Positions 25,712 to 34,964 of a stretch of DNA of 64,000 nucleotides are shown here, in pieces. Source of the DNA: JACRCG01 sp964524835 (GTDB taxonomy: Bacteria > Desulfobacterota > Desulfuromonadia > Geobacterales > Pseudopelobacteraceae). The translations under genes were made by a program, and so were the position numbers. Numbering within the stretch: position 1 is the first letter of the stretch; every line of letters begins with the position of its first letter. Under the pieces are notes generated by a model. That model did no database searches. It was given only the letters and a program-made list of their open reading frames with translations, and had not been told where the DNA came from. The stretch spans positions 1 through 64,000 of the forward strand of contig CAZGEG010000010.1 in the NCBI GenBank assembly GCA_964524835.1. The letters are read 5' to 3'.

Positions 25712-26511
25712 CATTCCCGTTACTGGAAGCCCGCGGTCTTTCCCTGCAGCGCGGCGGGGTGGATGTTCTGAAAAATGTTTCCCTGACTGTACAGGAAAAC
25801 GACATACTGGCCTTGATCGGATCCAACGGTTCGGGCAAAACCAGCCTGATGCTTGCCCTGGCCCGTCTGATGCCGGTGAACAAAGGGGATGTGCTTGTCA
25901 GTGGCGAAGCGGTCAGCGGGAAACAGGCCGGGTTGGCATACCGGCGCAGGCTGGCGATGGTCTTTCAGGAACCACTGCTTCTGAATGGGTCGGTGGCCGC
26001 AAATGTTGCCACCGGGCTTACCCTGCGCAACATGCCTCGTCAGGAACTGCAGGAGCGTGTCGATGAGGCGCTGGAACTGTTCGATATTACCGGGCTTTCA
26101 CGGCGTTCCGCACATTCCCTTTCGTCGGGCGAGGCCCGACGGGTCAGTCTGGCGCGGGCATTTGCCATGCGCCCGGAAATGATTTTTCTGGACGAGCCGT
26201 TCACGGCGCTCGATCTGCCCCTGCGCGAGGCCCTGTTCCTGCAGTTGTCGAAGTTGCTCAATTCGAAAGGAATCACGGCGGTGATCGCCACCCACGACTG
26301 CCGCGAAGTGCTGCAGCTGTGCAACCGCATGGCAGTAATGAACAAGGGACGCCTGATCAGGAGCGGAACTCCGGAAGATGTGCTTGCCGATCCGCCTGAT
26401 GACTTCAGCGCCGCCTTTGCCCGGCATGCGAACTCGTTCACTGCCCGGCCACAAAAGGGCAGCCATGAATGCAAATGGTCACCCGGAATACTTATGCCGC
26501 TGCACAACTGA
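25708..26511 (+). CDS. tupC: Tungstate ABC transporter ATPase TupC
   Basis: 267 residues: Walker A GSNGSGKTS, Q-loop VFQEPLL, signature LSSGEARRVSLARAF, Walker B MIFLDEPFTALD, switch His VIATHDCREV. The signature is LSSGE rather than LSGGQ, still within family range. It powers tungstate uptake with TupAB. The last ~25 residues (HECKWSPGILMPLHN) have no obvious role. Confidence 0.9.
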   Translation: MTFPLLEARGLSLQRGGVDVLKNVSLTVQENDILALIGSNGSGKTSLMLALARLMPVNKGDVLVSGEAVSGKQAGLAYRRRLAMVFQEPLLLNGSVAANVATGLTLRNMPRQELQERVDEALELFDITGLSRRSAHSLSSGEARRVSLARAFAMRPEMIFLDEPFTALDLPLREALFLQLSKLLNSKGITAVIATHDCREVLQLCNRMAVMNKGRLIRSGTPEDVLADPPDDFSAAFARHANSFTARPQKGSHECKWSPGILMPLHN

Positions 26512-26616
26512 CTTTTCGGAATCTGCGCGCAACCCGGACCGCAACCTTTTTCTTTGCACCTCTCACACATTTGCTATACATTCAAACAGTCATATATTAC
26601 GTCACCTGAGGATAAG

Positions 26617-27129
26617 ATGATCTCGAAAGCTGTTTCATTTGTCGCCAAATCGGGAACCGGAAAAACGACCCTGCTGGAAAAGGTCATTGTCGAACTCAAA
26701 GGCCGCGGCTATCGCATAGGGGTCATCAAGCACGACGCCCATCGCTTCGACATCGACCACCCGGGCAAGGACAGCCACCGCCTGACCGCTGCCGGTGCCG
26801 ACACCATGCTGATCTCGTCACCGGAGAAACTGGCGGTCGTCAAGCAGCATGCGGAATCGCCCCCGATCGAGGAGCTGATCGCCACCTATTTCGACGATGT
26901 GGACCTGGTCCTGACCGAAGGGTTCAAAAAGAGCGGCCTCCCCAAGATCGAGGTGCACCGCCGGGAGCGGAGCGCTTCCCTGCTCTGCCGCGGGGAACTG
27001 TACGATCCGAGCCTGCTGGCAGTGGCATCCGATGAACCGCTGGAACTGGACGTGCCGCTGCTTGATATCAACAATCCCGCCCAGGTGGCCGATTTCGTGG
27101 AGAAGCATGTCATTCATGGAACTCACTGA
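26617..27129 (+). CDS. mobB: Molybdopterin-guanine dinucleotide adaptor MobB
   Basis: 170 residues from the ATG at 26617, six nt after GAGG. P-loop AKSGTGKTTL, then VIKHDAHRFDIDHPGKDSHRLTAAGA and LVLTEGFKKSGLPKIEVHR are the MobB signatures. MobB binds GTP and aids MobA in forming the guanine dinucleotide cofactor used by formate dehydrogenase. It overlaps the following moaA start by about 20 bp, suggesting coupled translation. Confidence 0.92.
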   Translation: MISKAVSFVAKSGTGKTTLLEKVIVELKGRGYRIGVIKHDAHRFDIDHPGKDSHRLTAAGADTMLISSPEKLAVVKQHAESPPIEELIATYFDDVDLVLTEGFKKSGLPKIEVHRRERSASLLCRGELYDPSLLAVASDEPLELDVPLLDINNPAQVADFVEKHVIHGTH

Positions 27130-28096
27130 CTCCCACGGGAGAAACATAAACTACCTGCGCCTGTCGGTCACCGACCGCTGCAACATGCGCTGCTTCTACT
27201 GCATGCCTGCGGAGGGGGTCGTCAAGATAGGTCATGACGCGCTGCTATCCTACGAGGAGTTGCAGCTGATCGCCGAGACCGCCGTGCGGCTGGGCATCGA
27301 GAAGATTCGCATCACCGGCGGGGAGCCGCTGGTCCGCGCCGGTATCGTCGACTTTCTCGCCAGGCTCTCCACGATCCCCGGCCTGCGTCACCTCGCCCTG
27401 ACCACCAACGGCCTGCTGCTGGCGGATATGGCGGCCGACCTGCGGCGGGCGGGGGTACAGCGCCTCAATGTCAGCCTCGATTCCCTCAAGCCGCAGACCT
27501 TCAGCGATATTACCCGCGGCGGCGACCTGGACAGGGTGCTGGCCGGACTGGATGCCGCGGAGTCGGCGGGATTTCCGCCGCCCAAGATTAACTGCGTGGT
27601 CATGCGCGGAGTCAACGCCGGCGAAATACTCGATTTTGCCGCCATGACCCTGTCGCACGGCAATTCGATCCGCTTCATAGAGTATATGCCGGCGGTAAAG
27701 GAAGACGACTGGCAGCGGTACAGCGTCTCCGGTGAAGAGATCCTGCAATGCATCGCCGCGCACTACCCGCTGGAGCCGGTGGACAAGGGGCCCTTTGCCG
27801 GCCCGTCACGGGATTTCCGCATCCCCGGCGCCCGCGGGAGCATCGGCATTATCACCGCGGTCTCAGGGCATTTCTGCAGCGAATGCAACCGGATCCGGGT
27901 CACATCTACCGGGCAGGCCAAGGGATGTCTCTTCTCGGACGGGAAGACCGACCTGCTCCCTTTTCTGCGTCCGCCGGACCGGGAAAAGCTGGCGACGGTG
28001 CTGCGCGGCATCGTTTCCAGCAAGCCGGAGCGGCACGGAATATCGCCGGATGGATACGTTCACAAGAATTTCACGATGTCGCAGGTAGGGGGATAG
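27107..28096 (+). CDS. moaA: GTP 3',8-cyclase MoaA
   Basis: 329 residues from ATG 27107 (GGAG at 27099-27102, short spacing); ATG 27116 (MELTDSHGR) is an alternative. The N-terminal radical SAM motif is VTDRCNMRCFYC, with GGEPLVR for SAM contact. The C-terminal cluster motif is CSECNRIRVTSTGQAKGC. The protein ends SQVGG, keeping the terminal GG that is essential in MoaA. It converts GTP to 3',8-cyclo-GTP, the first step of pyranopterin synthesis. moaC, moaD and moaE are not in the window. Confidence 0.94.
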   Translation: MSFMELTDSHGRNINYLRLSVTDRCNMRCFYCMPAEGVVKIGHDALLSYEELQLIAETAVRLGIEKIRITGGEPLVRAGIVDFLARLSTIPGLRHLALTTNGLLLADMAADLRRAGVQRLNVSLDSLKPQTFSDITRGGDLDRVLAGLDAAESAGFPPPKINCVVMRGVNAGEILDFAAMTLSHGNSIRFIEYMPAVKEDDWQRYSVSGEEILQCIAAHYPLEPVDKGPFAGPSRDFRIPGARGSIGIITAVSGHFCSECNRIRVTSTGQAKGCLFSDGKTDLLPFLRPPDREKLATVLRGIVSSKPERHGISPDGYVHKNFTMSQVGG

Positions 28097-28101
28097 AGCG
28101 T

Positions 28102-28530
28102 ATGGGTCTGGTCAAGGCGGTCTGCATCAGCGAGAACAAGGGGGAACGCAAAACCCCGGTGGAATCTGTGGAACTGCGGGAGAGCCACGGCATCGTGGGT
28201 GATGCCCATGCGGGCGACTGGCATCGCCAGGTAAGCCTGCTGGCAGAGGAGAGCATCAACAAGATGCGGGCGCTGGGACTCGACGTGGCGGCGGGGGACT
28301 TTGCCGAAAACATCACCACGAGCGGCATCGAACTGGTAACACTCCCGATCGGCAGCCGCCTGCAGATCGGTGGAACCCTGCTGGAGGTGACCCAGATCGG
28401 CAAGGAGTGCCACACCCGTTGCGCCATCTTCTACCAGGCGGGCGATTGCGTGATGCCCAAGGAGGGGATTTTTGTCAAGGTTGTCACCGGCGGGACGGTC
28501 AAGCCGGGGGATGAGATAAAAACGGTTTAG
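28102..28530 (+). CDS. MOSC-domain protein
   Basis: 142 residues, a single MOSC domain: ESHGIVGDAHAGDWHRQVSLLAEES, FAENITTSGIEL, LEVTQIGKECHTRCAIF with the conserved Cys, and GIFVKVVTGGTVKPGD. MOSC domains bind the molybdenum cofactor or carry sulfur for it. In related genomes the domain is often fused to MogA; here mogA is separate, near 62.1 kb. It starts with ATG after AGGGGGA, five bp after moaA. The 3' ends of this gene and the diguanylate cyclase overlap by 4 bp. Confidence 0.9.
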   Translation: MGLVKAVCISENKGERKTPVESVELRESHGIVGDAHAGDWHRQVSLLAEESINKMRALGLDVAAGDFAENITTSGIELVTLPIGSRLQIGGTLLEVTQIGKECHTRCAIFYQAGDCVMPKEGIFVKVVTGGTVKPGDEIKTV

Positions 28531-30542
28531 TTATCCCCTTGGCCGGGGGGTATCAGAGGATTGGACTGATAAAAAGTAAAGCCGTTTTTCCCCTTGCTCT
28601 TCACTTCATACATAGCCGAATCGGCCTTTTTCATCAACTCCCTGGCGTCATCGGTTCCATTTACAGGATAAATAGCTATCCCGATGCTCGTGGTGATGTG
28701 CAGATCATATTCTTGTACGGAAACCGGTTCGATTACGGCTTTGATGATTTTATTCGCCACAGCTGCCGCATCCTCTGGCTGGGCAATTTCCGGCAGCAAA
28801 ATAATGAACTCATCCCCCCCCTGCCTGCAGACGGTGTCCATGCTGCGCACACATGCCTGCATTCGGCCGCCCACAACCTTGAGCAGCTCATCCCCGATAT
28901 CGTGACCCTGGTTGTCGTTAACTTGCTTGAAATTATCAATATCCAGATACATGATCGCCAACGATCGCTTAAAACGCTTTGCCTGAATAAGAGCCAGATT
29001 GAAGCGGTCCAGCAGTAATCTCCGGTTTGGCAGGGCGGTGAGGGCATCGTAGAAAGCAAGCTGGTAAATTTGTTCCCGGCTGCGCTTGCGATCGGTAATA
29101 TCCTCAATCTGAGCGATTATATAAAGCGGGGCTCCGGCGGCATTTCTGACAACGGACGAGGTAAGCTGCGTCCATACAATCTGCTCATCTTTCCGGACAT
29201 AGCGTTTTTCCATGTGATAGGAGGCAACGCTGCCTTCCAGCAACTGCCGCACCTTGGCGAGATTTGCTTCCAGGTCGCCGGAGTGGGTGATTTCCTGAAA
29301 AGTCAGCGTCTCCAGTTCTTCCTTTTTGTACCCGACGAGTTCGCAAAGCGAGCTGTTGACCAGGACGAACCTGCCTTCGAGGGACACAACGGCCATGCCG
29401 ATCGGCGCGTTCTCCAGGATATTACGAAAACGTTCCTCACTATTTCGCATAGCCTCTTCAGCTTGCTTGCGTTCGCTGACCAGCAAATTGAAATTGCTCA
29501 GCAATAGCCCGATCTCGTCATGATATTTGACCGGCAATAGCTGCAGGTCACTGGAAGACATATCACTGACAGTGGTGCTGGCTCGGCTTAACGGCGCCAG
29601 CAACCGCCGGATAATCAGCCAGACGGCAACCAGCACGAAAACAGAGAGCGCCGCGGCGGTCGAGTAGGCGCGAATTCTCATTGAGCGGATCGGTGCAAAT
29701 GCTTCGTCGGTGGGGAGTACTATCTGGGCTATCCACCCTGTCGAAGGAATCAGTTTTGCGGATGTCAGGGTCTCGACACCTTGCGAGTTGACGGTTATTC
29801 CCGATCCTTCATAACCTGCCAGGAAGCGATCGAGCATTTTGTCGGCACCCGGCTGCGCCATAGGCTTCAGTATAAGTGACGGGTTGCTCGAGGTGGCGAT
29901 CAGGCCGGATTCGGGGGCATTGATCGCGATGTAACCGGCCTTACCGACATTTACATGCTCGACCTGGCCAAACAACGTGGAGTCTGAAAACCAGGTGAAA
30001 CCTACCAGCAGCCCGACAAGCCGACCTGATTTATCCTTGATCGGCGCTGCAAAGGCTACGCCCGGCCGCTTGGTGAACCTGCCGATGCGTGGCTTGCCGA
30101 TGGCCGATTTGCCGGTAGCAACCACCTCTTTGAAATATTCAATTTCACTGAAAGAAGCATTGGTCCGCTCCGGAACAACGGGATAGTCGGTAATTCCGAT
30201 GCCATCGCTGGATATAATCGACAACCCGGCTTTAAATAAAGCCAGCAAGCCTAAACGGGACTTCAGGAATTCTCTCGCCTTTTCCGGGTCGGCGAGAAGT
30301 TCAGGAGTGATCGTCGCGGCGTTTAGTTCCAGCAATTCAATATGCTGCCGGATTTTATGATCCAGGTCTGATGCGACGTACGACACTGTTGAAACCTGCT
30401 GAGCTTCCAGCAATTTGGTCATGTCCTCTGCCAGTTTTTTTTCAATACTGTAGGTTAACAGCCAGAAGCTGGCCAAAAAAAGCAGAAGGACAATTCCTGA
30501 AATCTTGGTTTTGAGGCTTATCGAGGTAATATTTCCAGGCAT
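28527..30542 (-). CDS. Membrane diguanylate cyclase (CACHE-HAMP-PAS-GGDEF)
   Basis: 671 residues. TM1 about 11-29, a periplasmic double-CACHE domain to about 275, TM2 about 280-303 (STAAALSVFVLVAVWLII), HAMP, PAS (NILENAPIGMAVVSLEGRFVLVN), then GGDEF with intact RQGGDEF. An RxxD product-inhibition site (RSMD) precedes it by the canonical five residues. It should make cyclic-di-GMP in response to an external ligand. The start codon has only a weak upstream ribosome site. No c-di-GMP riboswitch was recognised in the window. Confidence 0.92.
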   Translation of the reverse strand: MPGNITSISLKTKISGIVLLLFLASFWLLTYSIEKKLAEDMTKLLEAQQVSTVSYVASDLDHKIRQHIELLELNAATITPELLADPEKAREFLKSRLGLLALFKAGLSIISSDGIGITDYPVVPERTNASFSEIEYFKEVVATGKSAIGKPRIGRFTKRPGVAFAAPIKDKSGRLVGLLVGFTWFSDSTLFGQVEHVNVGKAGYIAINAPESGLIATSSNPSLILKPMAQPGADKMLDRFLAGYEGSGITVNSQGVETLTSAKLIPSTGWIAQIVLPTDEAFAPIRSMRIRAYSTAAALSVFVLVAVWLIIRRLLAPLSRASTTVSDMSSSDLQLLPVKYHDEIGLLLSNFNLLVSERKQAEEAMRNSEERFRNILENAPIGMAVVSLEGRFVLVNSSLCELVGYKKEELETLTFQEITHSGDLEANLAKVRQLLEGSVASYHMEKRYVRKDEQIVWTQLTSSVVRNAAGAPLYIIAQIEDITDRKRSREQIYQLAFYDALTALPNRRLLLDRFNLALIQAKRFKRSLAIMYLDIDNFKQVNDNQGHDIGDELLKVVGGRMQACVRSMDTVCRQGGDEFIILLPEIAQPEDAAAVANKIIKAVIEPVSVQEYDLHITTSIGIAIYPVNGTDDARELMKKADSAMYEVKSKGKNGFTFYQSNPLIPPGQGDN

Positions 30543-30699
30543 TTAGGGCTCTTTTCGAGGACATTAAAAATAACACCCATTTTCATAATCAATGGGTTTT
30601 AAAACTTTTAATTACTAGCACATAAATATCCACCCATAAAGTCAATTGTTAGTGGTCATCCATTTATAATAGTATCCGCCTGTTAAGATAGCAACTGGA

Positions 30700-30745
30700 C
30701 CGGTAACAGCAAAGGCGGCCAATTGGCCGCCTTTGCTGTTACCGG
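30700..30745. terminator. 46-bp perfect palindrome, likely terminator
   Basis: CCGGTAACAGCAAAGGCGGCC (21 bp; 30700-30720) is followed by AATT and its exact reverse complement to 30745, so the whole 46 bp reads the same on both strands. It lies 28 bp downstream of the minus-strand gene ending at 30774, a sensible terminator position, but has no flanking T-run. Confidence 0.5.
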
Positions 30746-30773
30746 GGAGTACATACCACAGGAAACTGAGATG

Positions 30774-31097
30774 TTATTCCGCCATTTCATAGGCCCCATT
30801 CAAGCTGTACATATTGTGATCCAAAACCCGTTGAAAACGCCCTTCATCAACCTTGCTCTTGCGCACCGCCGCATGCAGTAACCCATCTGCTGCTCCGTGC
30901 TGAATGTTATGAACGATATTGTCGGTTAAATGTGCCAGGTTACATCCTCCGGCCGCATCGAGCAGAGCCGGCAGTTCGTCAATTCTCCTTTCTTCGGCAA
31001 AACCCCGCTGCGTCATGAAGCGGGCGGCGCTCCCCAGCGAGATGCAGATGTATCGGCACGTTGCTGCATTTGGAGCCGAAGTGATGTACCATCTCAA
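30774..31097 (-). CDS. Hypothetical protein, 107 aa
   Basis: Not recognised. It begins with TTG at 31097 just after GAAGGA, 6 bp past the stop of the enoyl-CoA hydratase, so it is probably the last gene of that unit. The sequence is soluble and mixed: GSAARFMTQRGFAEERRIDELPALLDAAGG, then GRFQRVLDHNMYSLNGAYEMAE. Composition and codon use fit a real protein better than the alternative frames. No domain assigned. Confidence 0.55.
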   Translation of the reverse strand: MRWYITSAPNAATCRYICISLGSAARFMTQRGFAEERRIDELPALLDAAGGCNLAHLTDNIVHNIQHGAADGLLHAAVRKSKVDEGRFQRVLDHNMYSLNGAYEMAE

Positions 31098-31103
31098 TAT
31101 CCT

Positions 31104-31931
31104 TCAGTCAAATTCTGAGAAGTCCGGTTTCCTGCGCTGCATGAACGCCTGCAGCGCTTCGGCCGCTTCCGGAGATTTCAGGCGCGCCGTAAACTGCTTC
31201 ACCTCTTCAGCCATGGTTTCCCGCAGCGGGACCGCATAGCTGCGCTTGAGCATGCTTTTGGCCAATCGTACCGCCGCGGCAGGCTGGGCCGCCAGCTGCA
31301 ATGCTCTGGCGCGGGCGGTCGTGATGACCTCGTCATCCGGGCAGACCTCCGTCACGATGCCGAGGCGGCACGCTTTGGCGGCGCTGAATGCCTCGCCCAG
31401 CAGCAGCAGTTCCGCCGCCCTCTGGTGCCCCATAATCATCGGGAGGAGCAGCGTGGAACCGGCCTCGGGGCAGAGTCCAAGATTGACGAACGGCATCTGG
31501 AAGGTGGCGCCGCTCCCGGCATAGACCAGATCGCAGTGCAGCAGCATGGTGACGCCGATCCCCACCGCCAGGCCGTTCACCGCCGCAACAACCGGTTTGC
31601 GTGCCGTGCTGATGGCGGAAAGGAACTGCATGACCGGGCTTTCCGGTTTGACCGGCGGGTCAGAAATAAAATCCGACTCCACGAACGGGCTTTCCGCACG
31701 TGCCGGCGGGGCTGAGATAAAATCGGCCAGGTCATTGCCGCTGGTGAAACAGTCTTCAGAGCCTCTGATCAGAATCACCCGAACGGAGGCATCGACTTCG
31801 CCCTCCCTGAGACCGTCGGCCAGGCTCTGATACATGGCCAGGTTAAGGGCGTTCTTCTTTTCCGGTCGGTTGATGCGGATGGTACATATTCCGTCACACC
31901 GTTCAATATTGATCTGCGCTGTGCTGTTCAT
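31104..31931 (-). CDS. Enoyl-CoA hydratase/isomerase family protein
   Basis: 275 residues from the ATG at 31931 (after GGAGGAG). Crotonase fold: RPEKKNALNLAMYQSL, SGNDLADFIS (oxyanion-hole region), VNGLAVGIGVTMLLHCDLVYAG, PFVNLGLCPEAGSTLLLP. The second catalytic Glu appears in CPEAGS, as in PaaG/ECI-like isomerases. Residues after DLADFIS contain an in-frame duplication of 17 residues (ADFISAPPARAESPFVE / SDFISDPPVKPESPVMQ; 51-bp period on DNA at 31636-31737). It heads a minus-strand pair with the 107-residue gene and belongs to the fatty-acid gene block. Confidence 0.88.
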   Translation of the reverse strand: MNSTAQINIERCDGICTIRINRPEKKNALNLAMYQSLADGLREGEVDASVRVILIRGSEDCFTSGNDLADFISAPPARAESPFVESDFISDPPVKPESPVMQFLSAISTARKPVVAAVNGLAVGIGVTMLLHCDLVYAGSGATFQMPFVNLGLCPEAGSTLLLPMIMGHQRAAELLLLGEAFSAAKACRLGIVTEVCPDDEVITTARARALQLAAQPAAAVRLAKSMLKRSYAVPLRETMAEEVKQFTARLKSPEAAEALQAFMQRRKPDFSEFD

Positions 31932-31962
31932 GTCGTTGTGTTCTCCTCCGGGCCGGTTGTTG

Positions 31963-32349
31963 TCATGCCATGCTGCTGATGCATTCCGGCACCGGTACGG
32001 TGATCTTCTGCCCATTGTCGAAGCAGACCAGCGTCGTGCGGGCGGTGGCGTAGGTTTTTTCCCCGCCGTCGTGGAGTCGGTAGTCGAGGTCAAAGCTGGA
32101 TGTGCCGATCCTTGCCACAACGACTGAAACTATCAACTGGTCGCCGAACAGGATCGGGACCTTGTAGTCGCATTCGGCACGGGCAACCAGCGTGAATATA
32201 TGCTGTGCGGTCATTTCGTGAAAAAAGTCACTAAACAGCTTTACCCGCGCGGTTTCAAGATAGCTGAAATATACGACACTGTTCACATGGCCGTACAGGT
32301 CGAGGTCTGAAAACCGCAGTTCGATGGGTGTGGAGAAGGTCTGTGCCAT
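31963..32349 (-). CDS. Acyl-CoA thioesterase (hotdog, YbgC-like)
   Basis: 128 residues, one 4HBT hotdog domain. RFSDLDLYGHVNSVVYFSYLETAR holds the conserved Asp and GHVNN-like motif of the YbgC/FadM class. It would hydrolyse acyl-CoA esters. It lies between an enoyl-CoA hydratase and a chalcone-isomerase-like gene, all minus strand, consistent with fatty-acid turnover. The gap to the hydratase start is 31 bp. Confidence 0.87.
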   Translation of the reverse strand: MAQTFSTPIELRFSDLDLYGHVNSVVYFSYLETARVKLFSDFFHEMTAQHIFTLVARAECDYKVPILFGDQLIVSVVVARIGTSSFDLDYRLHDGGEKTYATARTTLVCFDNGQKITVPVPECISSMA

Positions 32350-32370
32350 GCGGATGATGCTCCTTGAATG

Positions 32371-32925
32371 TCAGTTGCCCAGCATCCCCTTCTTCAGGGT
32401 TTCGTCGGCCGGTTTGTCGCCCAGATAGATGGCGAGGACAGCGCGGGCCAGCCTGGGAGACGGTATGCTACCCAGTGACCTGCCGTTATGGCTGGCCGCG
32501 ACACTGCCATCCGCGCCGAGAGCCAGGTCAACGATATCGCCACGGTTAAAATCTGCCGTGAACAGTGAGAGAAACTTTTTCACTTCCGGAGAGCCGGCCA
32601 GGTCGGGTGAATTGTTGGCAAACCCCTCATTGAAAGCTTCGGTAATCTTTTCCTTTTCCACCTTTGAGTGGAGGAAGTTCATCCGGATTACTTTGTCTCC
32701 GCCGTCATTCAACGCCTCGGCAGCGCTGTTGAGACGTTTGGAAGCATAGAGTGAGCCGATGTACACCTTGACGAAAAATTTCTTCCTGACACCATAACCG
32801 TTCAGTTTCAGATGCTGCCCATGTACCGCCACCGCCTGATCCAGGTGTACTCCCGCAACCTCCACCGCCGGTGACTGTACTGTGCTGAGCAGCACCAGCA
32901 CAAATGCCATAAAAATTCTATTCAT
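32371..32925 (-). CDS. Chalcone isomerase-like exported protein
   Basis: 184 residues with signal peptide MNRIFMAFVLVLLSTVQSPAV. LNGYGVRKKFFVKVYIGSLYAS and IRMNFLHSKVEKEKITEAFNEGF match the bacterial chalcone isomerase-like family (PF16036), whose members are thought to bind fatty acids rather than isomerise chalcones. Its place among beta-oxidation genes supports a fatty-acid role. The product should be periplasmic. Confidence 0.85.
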   Translation of the reverse strand: MNRIFMAFVLVLLSTVQSPAVEVAGVHLDQAVAVHGQHLKLNGYGVRKKFFVKVYIGSLYASKRLNSAAEALNDGGDKVIRMNFLHSKVEKEKITEAFNEGFANNSPDLAGSPEVKKFLSLFTADFNRGDIVDLALGADGSVAASHNGRSLGSIPSPRLARAVLAIYLGDKPADETLKKGMLGN

Positions 32926-32948
32926 GGAAACTCCCCCGTATCCTGAAT

Positions 32949-34952
32949 TCAGCCGATTTCGCGACCGGCGCTAAAACCCTGATGTACCGCATCAATAACC
33001 ATGGCGGGTTGTAATGCGTCACCGACAGTCCGGAACGGGATGCCGCTGGAAGCGAGCAGTTCATGGAGCGGATTGTGTGAACGTGTCCCGACAGCCAGCA
33101 CCACCGTATCGGCGGGAATATCCTCGGCTATTCCACCGCACTCGATCCTGACACAGTCAGCCGTTATTTCAATGACTCTGGCAGTTGCCTGTGTTTTGAT
33201 ACCATACCGCTCCACATCCTGCATCATCCCCCAGCGGGTGCTCTTGCCGAAGTTTTTGCCCAGCTCTGCCAACATCTCGATGACCGTGACCTCCTTGCTG
33301 CCTCGTGTCGCCAGCCCGTACAGTTCTTCTGTGCTTTCTGCCCCATGGACCAGCAGGAATTTGAGCGCTTCGCCGGAAAGGGTGCCCTTCTCCGCCAGCA
33401 TCAGCGCGGTTTCGATGCCGACAGCGCCGCCGCCGATAACAGCCACGCGCCTTCCAGTTGGGACCGATTCTGTCAGAACGTCCCAGGCCTGGACGACGTG
33501 CGGAAGATCGGCGCCAGGAATAGGAGGCGCGATTGGTCGGCCGCCGGTGGCAAGTATGACCGCATCCGGACGGGTCTCTTGCAGAGACTGACAATCAACG
33601 GTGGAGCCGAGAACGACCGTAACGTCGGATAGAGTTAGCTGCCGTTCCAGGTCGGCGGCTAGTGCCAGGAACTCTTCCCGCCCCGGAGGCGCGCCTGCCA
33701 GCAGAAGCTGCCCGCCAAGACGGTCGCCTGACTCATGGAGCGTCACGCGATGCCCCCGTCCGGCGGCGGCAACCGCCGCGCTCATGCCGGCCGCCCCGCC
33801 GCCGATTACGACCACGGTCAACGGCGTATCGGTCCTGGCAATCGCACGGGAACGTTCGTAGCCGGCCCGGGGGTTGCAGAGGCATTCCACCGCCTTCATC
33901 TTGAAGAGGTTGTCGAAACACCCCTGGGCGCAGGCGACGCAATGGATTATGTCCGCTTCGTGCCCGCTGCGGGCCTTTTCGGGAAAAAATGGGTCGGCGA
34001 TCAGCGCCCGTCCCAGCGCCACCATGTCGCAGCAGTCATCGGTGATCATCTTCCGGGCCAGGTCCGGATCGTTGATGCGATGGCTGGCGATGACCGGTAT
34101 GCCGACGCGCTCCTTTATGCCGCGGGCCAGATAACCGAAGACGCCGCGCGGCACTTCGGTGACGATCTGCGGCACTTGGGCTTCATGCCAGCCGACGTTG
34201 ATGCAGAGGGCGTCCACTCCGGCTTCTGCCAGCCTGACGGCGTACTCCTGCAGCTCCAGGCGTGTTGATCCCCCCCTCATGAATTCGTTGCCGTTCATCC
34301 TGACCAGCAGCGGGAACTCTGCGCCGACCGTTGAGCGGACCGCCCCGATGATTTCCAGGCCGAAACGGATGCGCCCCTCGAAGTCGCCGCCGTAGCGGTC
34401 CTCGCGCTTGTTGGTGAGAGGGGAGAGGAACTCGCTGATCAGGTAGCCGGTGCCGGAAAGGATCTCGACCGCGTCGAAACCGGACTCCCTGACGCGTCCT
34501 GCCGCCTGGGCAAAGCGCGTGATGATCTCCTCAATTTCGGCGATCTTCAGCTCGTGCGGAGTTTCGCGGGTCAGGCGGGATGGGATGGGGGAGGGGGCCA
34601 CCGGCTGCCTGCCGCCGGTCAGCATGGAGTGGTTGTAGCGACCGGCATGGTTCAGCTGGACGGAGGAGCGGGCGCCGTTGTCGCGGATGACGGTTGCCAG
34701 GCGGGTCAGGCCGGGGATGTAGATATCCTTGTGCGCGCCGATGTTGCCCGGATTGCCGGAAAGCTCATCGACGGTGGCATAGCCGACGGTGATCATCCCG
34801 GCCCCGCCGCGGGCCCGCTCGGCATAGAAATCGAGCAGCCGGTCACCCACTGCATAATTCCCTGCCATATTCAGGTGCATGGCCGGCATGAAGATGCGGT
34901 TCTTGACCACCATCCGGTTGATGGCAATCGGTTCGAAAAGCGGATCGATCAT
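32949..34952 (-). CDS. FadH-like NADH:flavin oxidoreductase (2,4-dienoyl-CoA reductase type)
   Basis: 667 residues. Residues 1 to about 345 form an old-yellow-enzyme TIM barrel (PLFEPIAINRMVVKNRIFMPAM, SVQLNHAGR, LVRMNGNEF). CVACAQGCFDN...CLCNP supplies the [4Fe-4S] Cys residues. From about 380 there are two Rossmann folds (VVIGGGAAGMSAAVAAAGRGH for FAD, VAVIGGGAVGIETALMLAEKG for NAD(P)H). This is the E. coli FadH layout, reducing 2,4-dienoyl-CoA from unsaturated fatty acids. Related family members act on other enoates, so substrate is not certain. Next gene upstream is a metallohydrolase 12 bp away. Confidence 0.88.
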   Translation of the reverse strand: MIDPLFEPIAINRMVVKNRIFMPAMHLNMAGNYAVGDRLLDFYAERARGGAGMITVGYATVDELSGNPGNIGAHKDIYIPGLTRLATVIRDNGARSSVQLNHAGRYNHSMLTGGRQPVAPSPIPSRLTRETPHELKIAEIEEIITRFAQAAGRVRESGFDAVEILSGTGYLISEFLSPLTNKREDRYGGDFEGRIRFGLEIIGAVRSTVGAEFPLLVRMNGNEFMRGGSTRLELQEYAVRLAEAGVDALCINVGWHEAQVPQIVTEVPRGVFGYLARGIKERVGIPVIASHRINDPDLARKMITDDCCDMVALGRALIADPFFPEKARSGHEADIIHCVACAQGCFDNLFKMKAVECLCNPRAGYERSRAIARTDTPLTVVVIGGGAAGMSAAVAAAGRGHRVTLHESGDRLGGQLLLAGAPPGREEFLALAADLERQLTLSDVTVVLGSTVDCQSLQETRPDAVILATGGRPIAPPIPGADLPHVVQAWDVLTESVPTGRRVAVIGGGAVGIETALMLAEKGTLSGEALKFLLVHGAESTEELYGLATRGSKEVTVIEMLAELGKNFGKSTRWGMMQDVERYGIKTQATARVIEITADCVRIECGGIAEDIPADTVVLAVGTRSHNPLHELLASSGIPFRTVGDALQPAMVIDAVHQGFSAGREIG

Positions 34953-34964
34953 GGTCTCTCCTTT

